Shown: positions 63,021 through 64,000 of the stretch, in pieces | Numbering within the stretch: position 1 is the first letter of the stretch | Layout: each line of letters begins with the position of its first letter | Assembly (NCBI GenBank): GCA_023250955.1 | Contig: JAHEZQ010000015.1 | Span: 1-64,000 of the forward strand | DNA length: 64,000 bases | DNA from: Melioribacter sp. | GTDB lineage: Bacteria > Bacteroidota > Ignavibacteria > Ignavibacteriales > Melioribacteraceae | Direction of reading: 5' to 3' | Position numbers and translations under genes: made by a program | Notes under the pieces: generated by a model | The model's input: only the letters and a program-made list of their open reading frames with translations | What the model was told of the DNA's origin: nothing | The model's database searches: none

Positions 63021-64000
63021 TTAGTTTTGAATTTTTATACTTTGACCAATTTTAACATGTTCATCTTTTAATTTATTCCATTCCATCAAATCTGAAACAT
63101 GTACCTGGTATTTTTTAGCAATTGTCCAAAGAGATTCACCTTCTTTAATTTTATGAATCGTTGACGAACTTTTGGAAGATGTTTCTTTAGAATTATTTTT
63201 ATTAATTGAAGAAGTTTTTGATTTTGTAACCTTAGAAGCATCTATATCAGAATAAATTGAAATTGATTTTCCGGCAATGAGTTTATTGCTGTTTAAATTA
63301 TTCCACTGTTTAATATCTGCAATTGTTACTTTGAACATTTCCGCAATTTCACCAATTGTATCATTTGGTTTAATTGTATAACTAAGAACGTTTGATTCTT
63401 TTCTGCTAGTATTATCACCAATTGATTTTGCATTATCTTTACCATGCACAGATAATATTGAACCTATAATAATTTTATTCGAAGTCAGTTTATTCCAGTT
63501 TCTCAATTGTGCTGTGGAGACACCAAACTTCTCTGCAATTTCTCCAATCGAATCGCCACTTTTAACTTTATATTTTGTAATTCTGCTTGTGGTATTCAAA
63601 TTTTTTGAACTACTGGCAATCCGTTTTGCATCGCCTGAATAAATCATTAATTTTTTCCCGCGCACTAATCTGTTACTCTTTAAGTTGTTCCATTCTTTTA
63701 TTTGAGAAGTTGAAACACCATATCTATTGGCGATACTCGAAAGTGATTCACCATTTCTAATACGGTGCTCTACCCATGTATCACCAGAATTAACAAAAAT
63801 GAGATTGTTTTTTTCCGCTTCACTCATCTTATCAATGGAAGAAAAATATTCTAACTTTTCGTTAGGTACATATACATTAAGTTCTTGTCCGACTCTAATT
63901 GTAGATGTGTAAGGTAGATTATTCCAATTTCTTATGTCAGTAACACGAACCTTGAATAGATCAGCAATATCAATTAGATTATCTTTACTCTTAACTGTGT
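63021..64000 (-). CDS. LysM repeat protein (5' end outside the window)
   Basis: The open frame reaches the right edge, so the start is not in view; an ATG at 63825-63827 is internal. Five LysM domains of about 44 residues are visible, one partly at the edge, each with the pattern x-V/I-K-x-G-D/E-S/T-x-x-x-I-A and W-N-x-L. They are joined by Ser/Asn/Lys-rich linkers. LysM binds the GlcNAc chains of peptidoglycan. A catalytic domain such as MltD-type transglycosylase or an amidase may lie upstream, but none is seen here. The stop is only 26 bases before the riboswitch. Confidence 0.85.
   Translation of the reverse strand, partial: TVKSKDNLIDIADLFKVRVTDIRNWNNLPYTSTIRVGQELNVYVPNEKLEYFSSIDKMSEAEKNNLIFVNSGDTWVEHRIRNGESLSSIANRYGVSTSQIKEWNNLKSNRLVRGKKLMIYSGDAKRIASSSKNLNTTSRITKYKVKSGDSIGEIAEKFGVSTAQLRNWNKLTSNKIIIGSILSVHGKDNAKSIGDNTSRKESNVLSYTIKPNDTIGEIAEMFKVTIADIKQWNNLNSNKLIAGKSISIYSDIDASKVTKSKTSSINKNNSKETSSKSSSTIHKIKEGESLWTIAKKYQVHVSDLMEWNKLKDEHVKIGQSIKIQN

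Noticed and set aside
63021-64000. Repeated DNA pattern at the right end
   Set aside because: The repetition comes from five diverged LysM domains of one protein, not from a mobile or CRISPR repeat.

Overview
The window is about 64 kb of AT-rich chromosome from a Gram-negative bacterium, most likely of the Ignavibacteria or a related lineage of the Bacteroidota/Chlorobi group. This placement is inferred from content, not from a marker-gene search. The support is: outer-membrane proteins of FCB type (an OmpP1/FadL porin, a TonB receptor with a carboxypeptidase-like N-terminal domain, a SPOR lipoprotein, a FISUMP domain), HPr kinase and HPr in a Gram-negative, a DUF2795 protein, and a mix of ATG, TTG and GTG starts. 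No rRNA, tRNA, insertion sequence, phage gene or CRISPR array is visible. Genes are dense and often overlap, and no gap reaches 300 bases.

Layout. 1-1.7 kb (+): end of purF, then pgsA and ftsY. 1.7-20.8 kb (-): a long leftward housekeeping run of mnmA, an HNH endonuclease with no start codon, trpS, scpA, scpB, rluB, dacB, lysS, a C-terminal processing peptidase, ybeY, smg, topA, a Xer recombinase, hpf, hprK, an M23 peptidase, DUF2795, holB, a RicT-like protein and 3-hydroxyacyl-CoA dehydrogenase. 21.0-24.4 kb (+): a secreted FISUMP-S41 peptidase fusion and a small outer-membrane barrel. 24.4-37.7 kb (-): acpS, an MCE protein, a CorC-type protein, ssb, a polyprenol-kinase-like protein, a SPOR lipoprotein, the OmpP1 porin with two tandem terminators, a biotin carrier plus biotin carboxylase, mutS2, cvpA, yqeY, an SDR enzyme and a secreted EEP phosphatase. 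37.8-40.7 kb (+): polA. 40.7-50.3 kb (-): an envelope cassette (PEGA-like protein, PQQ-propeller lipoprotein, metallopeptidase-TolB-barrel fusion), a phosphoglucose/phosphomannose isomerase, enzyme I and HPr of a PTS without visible EII, a polyprenyl synthase and type 2 IPP isomerase. 50.4-55.0 kb: two SLC45-like MFS transporters around a secreted PPC-domain protein, then a methyltransferase. 55.1-58.3 kb (+): smpB, tyrS, pyruvoyl arginine decarboxylase and terC. 58.3-63.0 kb (-): a thiamine salvage operon. 63.0-64.0 kb (-): a LysM protein cut by the window edge.

The best-supported regulatory system is the thiamine operon. A TPP riboswitch (62911-62994) precedes an intrinsic terminator (62868-62890), and a 9-bp antiterminator pairing can be read directly. 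It controls a TonB-dependent receptor, thiamine pyrophosphokinase and a sodium:solute symporter, which together would give outer-membrane import, inner-membrane import and conversion to TPP. Other points worth a second look are the start-less HNH gene, the metallopeptidase-propeller-barrel fusion, the FISUMP-S41 fusion, a TrpRS with a likely Fe-S motif, and unusual active-site residues in DacB, YbeY and HolB. I did not find a clearly new defence or mobile system; most of the window is core metabolism and envelope biology.
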